A DNA stretch of 64,000 nucleotides, from the NCBI RefSeq assembly GCF_015244745.1, contig NZ_JABCQI010000011.1:1-64000 (forward strand), given 5' to 3'. How positions within the stretch are numbered: position 1 is the stretch's first letter; each line of letters opens with the position of its first letter. The position numbers were made by a program, and so were the translations under genes. This DNA is from Gluconobacter cadivus (GTDB lineage Bacteria; Pseudomonadota; Alphaproteobacteria; Acetobacterales; Acetobacteraceae). Shown in pieces: positions 14,785 to 22,046 of the stretch. The notes under the pieces are model-generated. The model saw nothing but the letters and a program-made list of their open reading frames with translations. It was not told where the DNA came from and did no database searches.

Positions 14785-14869
14785 GGCCATGAACGTATGG
14801 CCGCAATGGCCAGAACGTCAATCATTAACGGCCATCATGGCCATATATTTTTTATGCCAGATATGGCCA
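14781..14869. promoter_or_regulatory. Operator cluster 1 (TGGCCA palindromes) between cro-like and repressor genes
   Basis: Exact TGGCCA occurs at 14784-14789, 14807-14812, 14838-14843 and 14864-14869, with one-mismatch copies at 14798-14803 and 14829-14834. The first site is extended to the 12-bp palindrome TCATGGCCATGA. Neither flanking gene has a clear Shine-Dalgarno sequence, as for leaderless lambda-type cI transcripts. The same motif recurs at 17417-17478. Confidence 0.75.
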
Positions 14870-14879
14870 GACTGGACAC

Positions 14880-15587
14880 ATGACTAACGAGATACCTGAG
14901 AGCCGCGTTCAAGAGCTTCGTTTGATGCGCGGGATGCGTGCCGCTGAAGTCGCACGCATGGCGAGCATGGACCCTTCCACTTACAATAAAATTGATAAGG
15001 GGAAACGGGGAGTATCGCCGCAGTTTGCCAAGCCTCTAGCGTATGCGCTGAAGGTCGGGCGCCTCGATGTTCTGGCCGAAATCGGGTCTCCAATTAGAGA
15101 CGATGCAGACGAAGATCTGGAACGCATAGCTCTCGGACTTGATGAGCCGCAGCAGAACGAAAACAGCCTCAACGTTCCTGAGATCGACGTCAGTCCACAA
15201 GCTGGCATGGGTGCTGTGGTTTCAGATATCGTAGAGCATCAGCAGCCCATAGATCACTGGAGCTTTCCGCGCACACTTGTGAGCGCGTTCATCTCTGATC
15301 CTTCAAAACTGACGATTATCCGTGTGGCCGGCGACAGCATGGAGCCGGATTACTGCGCCGGAGATCGCATCCTGGTCGACACTGGGCACACTACCCCGTC
15401 ACCGGCTGGCGTCTATGTGCTCTGGGATGGTCTGGGCGTTGTCTTGAAGCGTGTGGAAGTCGTGATGGGATCAGAGCCTAAGCGCATCAGGATCATGAGC
15501 ATCAACCCCGCATATCCGGCCTACGAATTGGCTCTCGATGATGTGCGGATCAACGGCCGCGTCGTTGGGAAGTGGACTTGGAAGTGA
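14880..15587 (+). CDS. Prophage repressor, helix-turn-helix plus S24 (LexA-like) peptidase
   Basis: The 235-residue repressor has an N-terminal helix-turn-helix (RAAEVARMASMDPSTYNKID, about 20-39) and a linker. The S24 domain has the catalytic serine in GDSMEPDYCAGDRILVD (Ser153) and the lysine in VVLKRVEVV (Lys190), and an Ala-Gly pair at 108-109 could be the self-cleavage site. Such proteins keep the prophage silent and are cleaved when RecA is activated by DNA damage. It should bind the TGGCCA clusters on both sides of the immunity block. Both catalytic residues are intact, so repression and induction may still work although the virion genes are broken. Confidence 0.9.
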   Translation: MTNEIPESRVQELRLMRGMRAAEVARMASMDPSTYNKIDKGKRGVSPQFAKPLAYALKVGRLDVLAEIGSPIRDDADEDLERIALGLDEPQQNENSLNVPEIDVSPQAGMGAVVSDIVEHQQPIDHWSFPRTLVSAFISDPSKLTIIRVAGDSMEPDYCAGDRILVDTGHTTPSPAGVYVLWDGLGVVLKRVEVVMGSEPKRIRIMSINPAYPAYELALDDVRINGRVVGKWTWK

Positions 15588-15594
15588 GGGTAGG

Positions 15595-16545
15595 ATGAGC
15601 GAAGGACTCGGCAAAAAAAATAACGTTATCAAGGCGATGCCACGAAATATAGCCCGTCAGGAACTCGGGCAAAATCAACATGATTTAGACCTCGGCATTG
15701 AACTCCAAGCTGAAATTGATGGCATTGGAATGGGTGTCCTTCGTGACGGAACGCCTTTTCTAACTGGGAGGGGGCTTGCAAGGCTCGTTGATATTGAAAA
15801 CCTGCATATCCGTACTATTAGCCATGAATGGAATGAAGATCCTCTCAAACCTCGTGTTGCCCGGATAAAAGAGATTTTGGATAAATCTGGGATTGATTAT
15901 AAAAATGCGCATATCGAAATAGTCGATGGATCTCGCACTATACATGCATATCCAGCGCCAATATGTCTTGCTGTGTTAGAATACTATGCGTTTGATGCAG
16001 CTAAACCACGAGACAAAGCGCGGGATAATTTTCGGATCTTGGCTGGAAAAGCTCTTCAAGAACTCATTTACAGTAAAGTCGGATATGACCCGACCGGACA
16101 ACAAAGATTTCGTAAGTGGCATGAGCGCATTGAACTGAACCACCAAAGCGCTCCAGCAGGCTTTTTCAGTATTTTTAATGAAGCACATCCGATAATTTAT
16201 GAACTCATTATGGCCGGTGCTGAAATCGGTGAAAAAATGGTCGTTGATATTTCTATTGGGAAGGGCTGGGCATCCTATTGGGATGCGAATGGCTTAGCTA
16301 AACGATATGGGGATCGAGAAAAATTTCCTCATAGATATCCTGACGATCACCCGCAAGCTAAATCGAACCCTCAGATCGCAAATTGCTACCCGCTTGAATC
16401 TTTAGGTGAATATCGGAGATGGCTTCAAGAAGATTACTTGGGGCAGGGAAAGTTTGCAAAGTACCTGCGAGGAAGAATACCTCCATCAGTGGCTGAGTTA
16501 GCTATTGAAAGGCTGGCTCCTCAAGCGATTGAGAAAAAAAACTAA
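15595..16545 (+). CDS. BstA-like prophage protein, candidate abortive-infection factor
   Basis: The 316-residue protein starts at the ATG at 15595 with GAGGG upstream, seven bases after the repressor stop. An N-terminal part (GVLRDGTPFLTGRGLARLVD) resembles the KilA-N/P63C-type start of phage proteins. The C-terminal half has GFFSIFNEAHPIIYELIMAG, VVDISIGKGWASYWDANGL, HRYPDDHPQAKSNPQ and LGEYRRWLQEDYLGQGKFAK, a pattern I associate from memory with the BstA family. BstA proteins are encoded near prophage repressors, stop replication of invading phages and spare the own phage through a DNA element. The assignment is from recalled sequence pattern plus position, so moderate only. Confidence 0.5.
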   Translation: MSEGLGKKNNVIKAMPRNIARQELGQNQHDLDLGIELQAEIDGIGMGVLRDGTPFLTGRGLARLVDIENLHIRTISHEWNEDPLKPRVARIKEILDKSGIDYKNAHIEIVDGSRTIHAYPAPICLAVLEYYAFDAAKPRDKARDNFRILAGKALQELIYSKVGYDPTGQQRFRKWHERIELNHQSAPAGFFSIFNEAHPIIYELIMAGAEIGEKMVVDISIGKGWASYWDANGLAKRYGDREKFPHRYPDDHPQAKSNPQIANCYPLESLGEYRRWLQEDYLGQGKFAKYLRGRIPPSVAELAIERLAPQAIEKKN

Positions 16546-16550
16546 CCCCA

Positions 16551-16572
16551 CCCGGCTCCGGCCGGGTTTTTT
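16551..16572 (+). terminator. Rho-independent terminator after the BstA-like gene
   Basis: A perfect CCCGGC / GCCGGG stem with TCCG loop is followed by six T. It separates the repressor/BstA-like transcript from the next gene. Confidence 0.88.
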
Positions 16573-16602
16573 GATGCGATCAGCTCAAAAGGGATGTCCG
16601 AC

Positions 16603-17151
16603 ATGGATCTTAGCCAGAGAATTGCAGAGTATGGCGCTGAGGCCGTGAATTATTACGTCAAAATGGCGAGGCTCAAATACGACAATGAGGTCAGAGAAGA
16701 ATTTGTCAGCGCGCGGATAGCAATAGCTTTGTTCGAGCGAGACGGCCTCGCTGCTCATGTTGAACGAGACTACCTCAGAATAGTGCAAGAACTGGGGAAT
16801 GAGGTTAGTTCAAAAGATATTTCCAGCATGGGAAGCAAGCGCGCCGATATCGCAATTTATAATTGCGATGGCAATCCCTTAGCAGTTATTGAGGTGAAAA
16901 TTTGCGACGAGGGCGATCGAAACGGCGCAGCAGTATTAAGTGACTACGAGAAAATCCAGAATCTTCGCGAGAGGGTTACGATAGACACCTATCTTGCTAT
17001 TCTTCTCACAGATATTAACGACACAAAAAGATGCGAGATACGGCGCGGCAATCTAGAAGAAAGCTTGCATAGTCCCTTCACCGGTGACAGTGGTCTCATC
17101 CGCTCTCAAGATGCCGCTTGGGAATGGCAATTCCTTGCAGGAAAATTCTGA
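16603..17151 (+). CDS. PD-(D/E)XK nuclease-like protein in the immunity block
   Basis: The 182-residue protein (MDLSQRIAEYGAEAVNYYVK) has KRADIAIYNCDGNPLAVIEV followed by K, that is D-(x)n-E-V-K, the core of PD-(D/E)XK phosphodiesterases. The residue spacing (D92-like in ADIAIY, ExK 15-17 residues on) and the preceding helix fit restriction-endonuclease-like folds. An ATG at 16594 is the alternative start. It follows the BstA-like gene after a terminator, within the lysogenically active region bracketed by operator clusters, so it may be another defence or exclusion function. That role is inference. Confidence 0.55.
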   Translation: MDLSQRIAEYGAEAVNYYVKMARLKYDNEVREEFVSARIAIALFERDGLAAHVERDYLRIVQELGNEVSSKDISSMGSKRADIAIYNCDGNPLAVIEVKICDEGDRNGAAVLSDYEKIQNLRERVTIDTYLAILLTDINDTKRCEIRRGNLEESLHSPFTGDSGLIRSQDAAWEWQFLAGKF

Positions 17152-17236
17152 CGCTCAAGTCGTTGAAAGCATCTTCCCAGGAAACTCACATCCCAGAACG
17201 GCTTTGAATAATCGTCACCCGCCAATGGAGACGACA

Positions 17237-17374
17237 ATGCCCGACATTCGAACAGCCTGCGGCCAGCCCCCAGTGCCGCCGCCAAGTCCTCCCGGACCTC
17301 CGCACCCAAATCCATACCCGCCACCGGGTGAGGGTCCGCCACCCATGCAGGAACCGTCCCAACCGGTGAGCTGA
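17237..17374 (+). CDS. Proline-rich 45-aa peptide
   Basis: MPDIRTACGQPPVPPPSPPG and the following PPHPNPYPPPGEGPPPMQEP make a peptide that is about half proline, ending in QPVS. GGAGA lies about eight bases before the ATG at 17237. No fold is expected; phage polyproline peptides can bind SH3-like or chaperone partners. Coding is plausible but not certain. Confidence 0.4.
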   Translation: MPDIRTACGQPPVPPPSPPGPPHPNPYPPPGEGPPPMQEPSQPVS

Positions 17375-17416
17375 CAGAGACCTAGTGAGAGCCGGGTTTC
17401 TTTTGGTGGAAATGGA

Positions 17417-17479
17417 TGGCCATAAAAGATATGGCCAACATGGCCAAATAAACATTGACGAACTGGCCATAACGGCCAT
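17417..17479. promoter_or_regulatory. Operator cluster 2 (TGGCCA palindromes) before the rightward operon
   Basis: Exact TGGCCA occurs at 17417-17422, 17432-17437, 17441-17446 and 17464-17469, plus CGGCCA at 17473-17478. The cluster lies 40-105 bases upstream of the first gene of the recombination/integration operon (17522). The motif is the same as between the repressor and the cro-like gene, so both early operons are probably silenced by one repressor. Confidence 0.75.
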
Positions 17480-17521
17480 AAGGTTCTCCCACACCGCACG
17501 AAGCGGCGAGGGAGAACCACA

Positions 17522-17749
17522 ATGGCGAACCTGCCTGACAATTTCTCACAGAGTGCGTTTGATGCCCGCTACGGCGCTGGCAACACGGCTCTGGACGACG
17601 AATACGATTATCTGCGCGGATTGCAGGCTGCGTATGACGCGATCGACGTTCTGGAAGATCCGAACGACGATCAGCTTTCCGAACTACTGACCCTTGAGGA
17701 TCAGATCGCAGATCAGCGCATCACCATCTCGATGATGGAGGATGCGTGA
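17522..17749 (+). CDS. Hypothetical phage protein (75 aa), first gene of rightward operon
   Basis: MANLPDNFSQSAFDARYGAG starts an acidic, helical protein (LEDPNDDQLSELLTLEDQIA). GAGGGAG stands about eight bases before the ATG. It is the first gene after operator cluster 2. No family recognised; its stop overlaps the next start (TGATG). Confidence 0.6.
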   Translation: MANLPDNFSQSAFDARYGAGNTALDDEYDYLRGLQAAYDAIDVLEDPNDDQLSELLTLEDQIADQRITISMMEDA

Positions 17750-17958
17750 TGTCAGCAACACTCACACGCCCGGTCTCTTATGATCAGGCCTGCAAGGATC
17801 TGGCTCCGGTCTGGGAATATCTCAAAGAACAGCGTCAGCAGGCCAATTTCCTGCACGGGACGAGGGCAGAGCGGGCATTGCGGGATGAGCGAACCGCCGA
17901 AATCGACCGGGTGGAAAAGCGCCTGAATGACTTCGTGGCCCAAGTAACCACCGACTGA
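17749..17958 (+). CDS. Hypothetical phage protein (69 aa)
   Basis: MSATLTRPVSYDQACKDLAP begins a small charged helical protein with a central EYLKEQRQQANFLHGTRAER. It starts on the last base of the previous stop, so it is translated from the same message. No known motif; small early genes in this place in other phages are of unknown role or inhibit host functions. Confidence 0.55.
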   Translation: MSATLTRPVSYDQACKDLAPVWEYLKEQRQQANFLHGTRAERALRDERTAEIDRVEKRLNDFVAQVTTD

Positions 17959-17988
17959 CACCAGCAGTAAACGACAGGAATTTCTGAA

Positions 17989-18279
17989 ATGCGTGAAACA
18001 GCAAACGCCCGAGGTGTGTCTGGTGAACTGGAGTTCTTTCCGCCTGCGGTACGGCGGGAGATCCTGAACCTTGAGAGCCTGATCACTTACCACAGCAATC
18101 AGGCGATTATCGCGCCGCTGGAGAATGACCGTCGTGTGGCTCGGGACGTGAAGACGTCGGCGCTGACCCGCCTGAACGGGATCTACGAACGCCCCGACGT
18201 GAAGCAGGTCATGCGGACGCTCGGCGCGGTGCATGCCGGTCTGGCCTTCATCATGATGGAAACGCGGGGGGTGGCATGA
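17989..18279 (+). CDS. Hypothetical phage protein (96 aa) before the exonuclease
   Basis: MRETANARGVSGELEFFPPA begins a helical protein with a C-terminal hydrophobic stretch (GAVHAGLAFIMMETRG). It overlaps the exonuclease gene by ATGA, so it is tied to the recombination module. No family known to me; an exonuclease modulator is possible from position only. Confidence 0.55.
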   Translation: MRETANARGVSGELEFFPPAVRREILNLESLITYHSNQAIIAPLENDRRVARDVKTSALTRLNGIYERPDVKQVMRTLGAVHAGLAFIMMETRGVA

Positions 18280-18971
18280 CACTCCGCGTCTACACCGACC
18301 TTGAGCAGGGCACGGACGAATGGCTGCAGGCACGTTGCGGCGTTCTGACGGCAAGCGTGATCGGCAAGCTGCTGACCCCGACCGGGAAGGCCGCCAAGAA
18401 CGAGACCGCGCGCCGACTAGTTCTGGATCTTCTGGCGCAACGCATCAGTGGCGTGGTTGAGGAAGTGCCTCAGACCTTCGCGATGCAGCGCGGTCATGAA
18501 GACGAGATCGAGGCCAAGCTACTCTACGCCCAGAACATCGCCCCGGTGTCTGAGGTTGGCTTTATGACCGAGGACCGGTTCGGCTTTACGCTCGGATACT
18601 CACCAGACGGCCTGGTTGGTGACGATGGCCTGCTCGAATGCAAGTCACGCGCTCACGGCCTGCAGTTCGGCGTGATCTGCGGTGGGGACGTCCCGGCCGA
18701 ATACATGGCTCAGATCCAGACCGGCTTGCTGGTATCCGGCCGGAAGTGGCTCGACTTCATCAGCTTCCCGGCCATGGGCGGCGGCAAGATGATGATCCGC
18801 CGTGTCTATCCGGATCCAGTGATGCAGGACGCGCTGATTGATGCCGCGATGGCCTTTGAAGGCGAGATCGCAGCCAAGCGCGCTGAATACGAAACAGCCC
18901 TGAAAAGCCCTGATCTGCGGTTCCTGGATACGGAACGGCGCGTCTTCAATGAAATGGAGCTCGTGGTCTGA
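18276..18971 (+). CDS. YqaJ-family viral recombinase / exonuclease (lambda Exo-like)
   Basis: The 231-residue protein matches YqaJ-type exonucleases. It has QGTDEWLQARCGVLTAS at the start, GHEDEIEAKLLYAQNI for the middle acidic helix, GYSPDGLVGDDGLLECKSRA with the catalytic D...ExK, and AEYMAQIQTGLLVSG with the glutamine. These enzymes degrade one strand of double-stranded ends to allow annealing-type recombination during phage replication. The gene after it is the usual companion. Catalytic residues appear intact. Confidence 0.92.
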   Translation: MTLRVYTDLEQGTDEWLQARCGVLTASVIGKLLTPTGKAAKNETARRLVLDLLAQRISGVVEEVPQTFAMQRGHEDEIEAKLLYAQNIAPVSEVGFMTEDRFGFTLGYSPDGLVGDDGLLECKSRAHGLQFGVICGGDVPAEYMAQIQTGLLVSGRKWLDFISFPAMGGGKMMIRRVYPDPVMQDALIDAAMAFEGEIAAKRAEYETALKSPDLRFLDTERRVFNEMELVV

Positions 18972-19645
18972 TGATTGACCTTGCCCCCACTATTATCGCC
19001 AAAAGCGACCAGCTCAATGCGGATGATCTCGTGTCCGGCCCGATGACGATTACGATTAATCGCGTCACCAAAGGGTCCGCTGATCAGCCTGTCCTTTTTT
19101 TCTATGAGGGCAGTGGGAAGAAATCTTTCCGCCCCTGCAAATCCATGCGCCGGGTTATTGCGGAAATCTGGGGGCAGGATGCCACCAAAGCTGTCGGTAA
19201 ATCCATGACCGTCTTCCGCGATGCGCAGGTGCAATACAGCGGGCAAGAAGTCGGCGGTGTTCGCATCAGCCACATGTCTCACATCGACCAACCGCGCTCG
19301 GTATCTCTGATCACCACGCGAGGGCGGCGTGGTCTCTACAATGTCCAGCCGCTTATTGTAGACGTGCAGACCCCACAAGACCGCGGAGAATATTCAGCTC
19401 CGCGCAATAACCCCGCCGAGGGCAAGGCCGCCGAATGGACCGACCGGCAGATCTCCATGATTGCCGCGGTAAACCGCATTGAGGATCTTGAGGCCGGAAC
19501 ATCTTCAGACGGGTTCATGAAGAACCTTCAGCGCCTTGAGAAATCGCGACCCGAACTTGCAGACAGACTGAAGGCTGCATTGGGCCAACGCGTCGAAGAC
19601 CTGACCACGGCTACCAAAACTGCTGATCAGGGCGAATGGGCATGA
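18971..19645 (+). CDS. Exonuclease-associated phage protein, unknown biochemical role
   Basis: The 224-residue protein has SFRPCKSMRRVIAEIWGQDA and GKSMTVFRDAQVQY then GGVRISHMSHIDQP, a block I know from many phage proteins encoded next to YqaJ exonucleases. It looks like a beta-rich, OB-like N-terminal domain followed by a helical tail. A single-strand binding or annealing partner would fit the neighbourhood, but I know of no proof for this family. It starts on the last base of the exonuclease stop. Confidence 0.7.
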   Translation: MIDLAPTIIAKSDQLNADDLVSGPMTITINRVTKGSADQPVLFFYEGSGKKSFRPCKSMRRVIAEIWGQDATKAVGKSMTVFRDAQVQYSGQEVGGVRISHMSHIDQPRSVSLITTRGRRGLYNVQPLIVDVQTPQDRGEYSAPRNNPAEGKAAEWTDRQISMIAAVNRIEDLEAGTSSDGFMKNLQRLEKSRPELADRLKAALGQRVEDLTTATKTADQGEWA

Positions 19646-19815
19646 CCCATCCCCGCGAAATCAACGAGGACCTGAGCGACGTGATTGCGCGCTCCCTCCT
19701 CATGGAGTGGATCGAGCGTGCAGCGGCCCTGCCGTGCCTCTCAGACCTCCGACATGACGACAGCGAAATCCGCCGCGAGTGCGGCCTGCTGAATGCTGAG
19801 AAGTGGAGCGCGTGA
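19642..19815 (+). CDS. Small phage ORF (57 aa) in overlapping gene train
   Basis: MTHPREINEDLSDVIARSLL starts a 57-residue helical protein ending AEKWSA. Its start overlaps the previous stop (ATGA), and its own stop shares a base with the next start. Unbroken junction overlaps support translation. No family. Confidence 0.5.
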   Translation: MTHPREINEDLSDVIARSLLMEWIERAAALPCLSDLRHDDSEIRRECGLLNAEKWSA

Positions 19816-19937
19816 TGCCCAATCTATTCCGCCCGATCCTGTTCGCGGCGCGCTCAATTCGTGACCTGTGGCGCTGGCTCACGAACGATCATGACGACTT
19901 CAATCCCGACCGCGATGACATGGGGCACTACCGATGA
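19815..19937 (+). CDS. Small phage ORF (40 aa) in overlapping gene train
   Basis: MPNLFRPILFAARSIRDLWR opens a 40-residue protein with a short amphipathic or membrane-touching N-terminus and an acidic end (NDHDDFNPDRDDMGH). Start and stop both overlap neighbours (TGATG, ATGA). Function unknown. Confidence 0.45.
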   Translation: MPNLFRPILFAARSIRDLWRWLTNDHDDFNPDRDDMGHYR

Positions 19938-20548
19938 GCCAGACCGAACAGAAGCGTGAATATGGCGAAGCAACGGCTCTAGAAATCATGCGCGCTCTTG
20001 GCTTGTCCTCGCACGACCTGCCGAAATTGGCGCGTTACGCCCGGAAATGCTTTGAAGATGGCGCGGCGGAACAGCGCCGGAAGGATGCGGAGGGGCAGGA
20101 GCCGGTTGCGTGGCATTATTACGACGAAGAGGATGATGACGACCGTGGAGGGTGGCGGTACTCCAGCTCGAAGCCGTCAAGTCGTTATGAAGACGTACAC
20201 CCTCTCTACACGCACCCCGCTAACGTCGCCGCACAGGCAGTACGGATTGCGGAGTTGGAGGCAGAGAACGGACGTCTGCGCAGTCGATATCTTCCAGAAA
20301 ATCTGACCGATCCACTTCGGGAGGTTCTGGGGCGCATGTGTTTCGAGTGCATCACGATTGCCAGAGCGTTGCGGACTGACGGGATGGAAATCCGACATCG
20401 GGCAGAAGACGAACAGGCGGAGGTCATCTTCTTCTTACTTCCGTTTGTTCTCGCTTACGGAAGTGACTGGAGAAAACATGCCGCCGAGGAACTTGGAGGA
20501 ATGGCCGAACGTCACCGCGCCTCCCTCACACGCGAGGGAGGGGTGTGA
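19934..20548 (+). CDS. Ea22-like phage early protein
   Basis: The 204-residue protein contains QEPVAWHYYDEEDDDDRGGW and HPLYTHPANVAAQAVRIAEL, the 'P.a......vyPLYthP' signature of Ea22-like and related early proteins, followed by a coiled-coil segment. The rest is helical (ECITIARALRTDGMEIRHRA). Role in phages is unclear; Ea22 of lambda is linked to lysogeny/lysis balance. Overlaps at both ends tie it to the operon. Confidence 0.6.
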   Translation: MSQTEQKREYGEATALEIMRALGLSSHDLPKLARYARKCFEDGAAEQRRKDAEGQEPVAWHYYDEEDDDDRGGWRYSSSKPSSRYEDVHPLYTHPANVAAQAVRIAELEAENGRLRSRYLPENLTDPLREVLGRMCFECITIARALRTDGMEIRHRAEDEQAEVIFFLLPFVLAYGSDWRKHAAEELGGMAERHRASLTREGGV

Positions 20549-21312
20549 TGGTAGAAGAAGGGCAAACCATTGCAGTCTGGTTTTCATGCGGCGCGGCATC
20601 AGCAGTCGCTGCCAAGATGGCAATCCAGCAGTATGGAAACATAGCGACTATTCGTGTTCTGAACACGCCAGTATTGGAAGAAGGGGCGGATAACCAGCGG
20701 TTTCGGCAGGAAGTGGAAAACTGGATTGGCATCAAGATTGAGACCGTCACCAACCCCAAGTGGCCGGAAAATTCCGCTCAAGCGGTTTGGGATAAGACGC
20801 GGTTCATGTCTGGGCCACGCGGAGCGCGCTGCACTTTAGAACTCAAGAAGAATGCCCGGTACGGATGGGAAAAAAACAATCATGCAGACTGGCACATTCT
20901 CGGATTTACAGCCGATGAGAATGATCGTTTCCAGCGGTTTAAATTGACGGAACGCAGCAACGTCATTCCTATTCTGGCCATGTATGGCCTCAAGAAACGG
21001 GGCTGTTTTGAACTTCTTGAAAAAGAAGGCATCCGGCTGCCTGAAGCGTATGCTTTGGGATATCCAAATGCGAACTGTCGTGGATGCGTCAAGGCAACGA
21101 GCCCGGCTTATTGGGATTTGGTTCGGCGCATTGACCCCAAGGTATTTGTGGCCCGAGCGCAGACTTCCCGCGCTCTAGGGGCTCGACTTGTGGAGATCCA
21201 CAAAGAGCGCATCTTTCTGGACGAGCTGCCCGCCCAGACGGAGCAGCAATCACTCATTTCTGCGCCGGATTGTGGTTTTTGGTGTGAAGAGCCCGCAGGA
21301 GACCCGGCATGA
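20548..21312 (+). CDS. PP-loop (PAPS reductase-like) ATP-pyrophosphatase family protein
   Basis: The 254-residue protein begins MVEEGQTIAVWFSCGAASAV. The FSCGAASAV stretch is the phage variant of the PP-loop SGGxDS found in PAPS-reductase/adenine nucleotide alpha-hydrolase proteins. Three cysteine groups (GARCTLELKK, NCRGCVKA, CGFWCEE) could hold Zn or an Fe-S cluster. PP-loop enzymes adenylate a substrate, and phage copies may take part in nucleic-acid or tRNA modification. The substrate is unknown. The longer frame includes one more Met at 20545; the ATG at 20548 is used here. Confidence 0.7.
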   Translation: MVEEGQTIAVWFSCGAASAVAAKMAIQQYGNIATIRVLNTPVLEEGADNQRFRQEVENWIGIKIETVTNPKWPENSAQAVWDKTRFMSGPRGARCTLELKKNARYGWEKNNHADWHILGFTADENDRFQRFKLTERSNVIPILAMYGLKKRGCFELLEKEGIRLPEAYALGYPNANCRGCVKATSPAYWDLVRRIDPKVFVARAQTSRALGARLVEIHKERIFLDELPAQTEQQSLISAPDCGFWCEEPAGDPA

Positions 21313-21485
21313 ACGGGCGGGAGGATACGGAGCGCCTGGACTGGTTTGACCAGAACTGCGCCCGCGCCCGATCAAGATGGAATGATTCCACCAAAAGCGT
21401 GGAATGGGACGTCCGAGGCGGAAACTGGCGCGCCTCATTCCGCGCGGCGATTGATGCAGCCATGGACCCGGAGAAAATGGGATGA
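21309..21485 (+). CDS. Small phage ORF (58 aa)
   Basis: MNGREDTERLDWFDQNCARA begins a 58-residue protein whose remainder (VEWDVRGGNWRASFRAAIDA) resembles tiny phage proteins with 'R..Ld.l......' and 'lR.aIDaAm' ends. Start overlaps the previous stop (ATGA) and its stop overlaps the next start. Confidence 0.55.
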   Translation: MNGREDTERLDWFDQNCARARSRWNDSTKSVEWDVRGGNWRASFRAAIDAAMDPEKMG

Positions 21486-21661
21486 GTGACGTAATAAGAA
21501 ACGCAGAAATAAAGTGCGATGTGCTCGAAGCCCTTCAGCGGCAGGGTATGGCTCGCAAAGAGAAGCATAGCGTTTCTCCAGGCGAGCGAGTTGACCGCGT
21601 TCTGTACGAACTGAACCGCATGGGCTGGACCATAGTCCGTCAGGGAGAGCGCGATGAGTGA
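21482..21661 (+). CDS. Small phage ORF (59 aa)
   Basis: MSDVIRNAEIKCDVLEALQR starts a helical, charged 59-residue protein with a winged-helix-like end (VDRVLYELNRMGWTIVRQGE). Overlaps at both ends with neighbours. A DNA-binding role is conceivable from the end sequence only. Confidence 0.5.
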   Translation: MSDVIRNAEIKCDVLEALQRQGMARKEKHSVSPGERVDRVLYELNRMGWTIVRQGERDE

Positions 21662-22046
21662 GGCCCTGCAAAACACACTCACCCTGAAAGACGTTCTCGA
21701 GAGGCTCAAGGGCCGGATCGGCCGAACGCGCCTTATCTATCATCTGCGCGATGTCAAAGAATACGATGGCGGCCCAACCCACCGCAGGTGGGGCAAGCGT
21801 ATCATCTTTCTTCATGCCGATTTTAACCGACTGGTACTGAGCCTAGAATGCAAATCAAGGTCGTCAAACGATCATCATCCAACACGCTCTATCTCCGCGG
21901 CTCCCTCAACGGAAAGCGCATTTTTGAAAGCACAGGAACTTCTGACCCCCAAAGGGCAGAAGAATACCGGGCGAAACGCGAAGCCCAGCTATGGACGGAA
22001 AGCGTCTATGGCAAAAAGGCCGTCGTCACTTTCTCCCATGCCGTAG
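21654..22046 (+). CDS. Excisionase-like helix-turn-helix protein overlapping the integrase
   Basis: The N-terminal 65 residues (LTLKDVLERLKGRIGRTRLI then YHLRDVKEYDGGPTHRRWGK and RIIFLHADFNRLVLSLEC) form a winged helix typical of phage excisionases, which bend attachment DNA and favour excision. The frame stays open for another 199 bases inside the integrase gene, giving a Ser/Lys-rich tail (LLTPKGQKNTGRNAKPSYGR). I recall similar tails with LL.P....TGRSAK in relatives, which suggests that the overlap is genuinely double-coding rather than read-through noise. Confidence 0.7.
   Translation: MSEALQNTLTLKDVLERLKGRIGRTRLIYHLRDVKEYDGGPTHRRWGKRIIFLHADFNRLVLSLECKSRSSNDHHPTRSISAAPSTESAFLKAQELLTPKGQKNTGRNAKPSYGRKASMAKRPSSLSPMP

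Noticed and set aside
18971-19645. Calling the exonuclease neighbour a RecT/Erf-type annealing protein
   Set aside because: The position fits, but I do not see RecT, Erf or Rad52 signatures; kept as unknown.
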